From Chloroflexota bacterium (GTDB lineage Bacteria > Chloroflexota > Anaerolineae > 4572-78): DNA of 6,336 nt. The notes under the pieces were generated by a model, which did no database searches, had not been told where the DNA came from, and worked only from the letters and a program-made list of their open reading frames with translations. Shown here one piece after another: positions 5,933 through 6,336 of the stretch (position 1 is the stretch's first letter; each line of letters starts with the position of its first letter). A program made the position numbers and the translations under genes. The stretch spans positions 1 to 6,336 of the forward strand of contig JAJRUC010000502.1 in the NCBI GenBank assembly GCA_024278015.1, written 5' to 3'.

Positions 5933-6031
5933 GCAACTATTCACCCCCCTCAGTCCCCCCTCAAAAGGGGGGAAGTAAAATTCTCTCCCCTTTTGAGGGG
6001 GGCAAAACAGTAAAAGAGCGCTGTTTACCGT
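5933..6031 (+). repeat. Intergenic C/G-rich repeat, copy 2 (about 99 bp)
   Basis: The left end, AACTATTCACCCCCCTCA, and the right end, AAAAGAGCGCTGTTTACCGT, match copy 1 at 1793-1914 in the same orientation. It starts just after the sulfatase stop codons and ends about 38 bases before lgt. The centre is a perfect 16-bp inverted repeat, listed separately. The core, GAAGTAAAAT (5972-5981), is the reverse complement of the copy 1 core while both ends keep their direction. It has no coding capacity, so it is probably a mobile or recombining non-coding element. Confidence 0.75.
5955..6002. repeat. Perfect 16-bp inverted repeat inside repeat copy 2
   Basis: CCCCCCTCAAAAGGGG (5955-5970) and CCCCTTTTGAGGGGGG (5987-6002) are exact reverse complements around a 16-base loop. 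RNA from either strand would fold into a very stable stem. No T run follows on either strand, so it is not a standard intrinsic terminator, but it could slow polymerase or protect the 3' end of the sulfatase transcript. Confidence 0.85.
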
Positions 6032-6051
6032 TGGTACTCAATCCATTTAAT
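6024..6051 (+). promoter_or_regulatory. Weak candidate promoter for lgt
   Basis: TTTACC (6024-6029) and TTTAAT (6046-6051) are 16 bases apart and resemble -35 and -10 boxes (4/6 and 5/6 matches). The -35 lies inside the conserved right end of repeat copy 2, so the repeat may supply half the promoter. The leader before the ATG at 6069 would be only about 10 bases, which is short for the SD there. The gene may instead be read from the sulfatase promoter. Confidence 0.2.
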
Positions 6052-6068
6052 GCCAGAAAGGTAAATTT

Positions 6069-6336
6069 ATGATTGACCCTATTCTTTACACCATCAGGCT
6101 GGGTGGTATTCAATTGCCCATTCGCTGGTACGGACTATTAATTGTAACCGGCACGCTGGCCGGGGCGTGGTACGCCGCATGGTACATTAAACAAAAAGAC
6201 CAGGACCCGGATATTATTTGGGATGCGCTCATCTGGCTGCTGATTTCGGGCATTTTTGGGGCCAGAATCTGGTACGTGGTAGCCGACATCATCGGCGGGA
6301 ACAGCCGCTATCTGGACGACCCCGGCCAGATTGTGC
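6069..6336 (+). CDS. lgt: Prolipoprotein diacylglyceryl transferase, N-terminal part cut by the window edge
   Basis: Lgt moves a diacylglyceryl group from phosphatidylglycerol to the lipobox cysteine of prelipoproteins, the first step of lipoprotein maturation in the cytoplasmic membrane. The 89 complete codons in the window show the family opening: MIDPILYTI, then IRWYGLLIVTGTLAG (18-32) in the first membrane helix. A short charged loop, KQKDQDPDIIWD (41-52), follows, then the second helix with ISGIFGARIWYVV (59-71), including the conserved GAR (64-66). The catalytic His/Arg region lies beyond the right edge. AAAGG lies seven bases before the ATG. The gap of about 138 bases from the sulfatase, filled by repeat copy 2, makes co-transcription possible but not evident. 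Confidence 0.93.
   Translation, partial: MIDPILYTIRLGGIQLPIRWYGLLIVTGTLAGAWYAAWYIKQKDQDPDIIWDALIWLLISGIFGARIWYVVADIIGGNSRYLDDPGQIV

Noticed and set aside
1..6336. CRISPR array, tRNA or rRNA genes
   Set aside because: I found no regularly spaced direct repeats, no tRNA-like T-arm with a CCA-type end, and no rRNA-like sequence on either strand.

Overview
This 6.3 kb window looks like chromosomal DNA from a bacterium of moderate GC content (coding regions in the low to mid 50s %, by eye), with SD-led genes and sigma70-like promoters. The Lgt N-terminus and the general gene style resemble Chloroflexota (Anaerolineae-type) proteins I remember. That assignment is inference and no marker in the window proves it.

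Layout. (1) 1-1636, minus strand: a methyl-accepting chemotaxis protein with its N-terminus inside the window and its C-terminus cut by the left edge. (2) 1637-2452: about 800 bp with no recognised gene, clearly more AT-rich in its right half. It holds an ATTGC/GCAAT hairpin, copy 1 of a C/G-rich intergenic repeat, a TATAAT promoter-like site, a strong hairpin terminator that best fits the minus strand, a multi-helix structured segment with mutually exclusive pairings, and a possible 50-residue small ORF behind a very good SD. (3) 2453-4210, minus strand: a fusion protein. Its N-terminal half is a complete D-3-phosphoglycerate-dehydrogenase-type 2-hydroxyacid dehydrogenase. In place of an ACT domain, its C-terminal half is a ParB/sulfiredoxin-fold domain resembling the free serine kinases SbnI and SerK. 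(4) 4211-4346: a compact divergent promoter region. (5) 4347-5930, plus strand: an alkaline-phosphatase-superfamily 'sulfatase' with Thr in place of the formylglycine-forming Cys/Ser. (6) 5931-6068: copy 2 of the repeat, starting three bases after the sulfatase stop codon. (7) 6069-6336, plus strand: the N-terminal third of lgt, cut by the right edge.

How the genes relate. The MCP and Lgt are ordinary envelope/signalling functions with no visible link to the others. The fusion protein is the most interesting gene: known chemistry of both halves leads to O-phospho-L-serine, by 3-phosphoglycerate oxidation (via 3-phosphohydroxypyruvate and SerC) and by direct phosphorylation of serine. The sulfatase is only a divergent neighbour and I see no firm functional tie. 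The clearest non-coding signals are the two repeat copies, whose flanks share one orientation while their core is inverted, and the unexplained structured region at 2083-2290.
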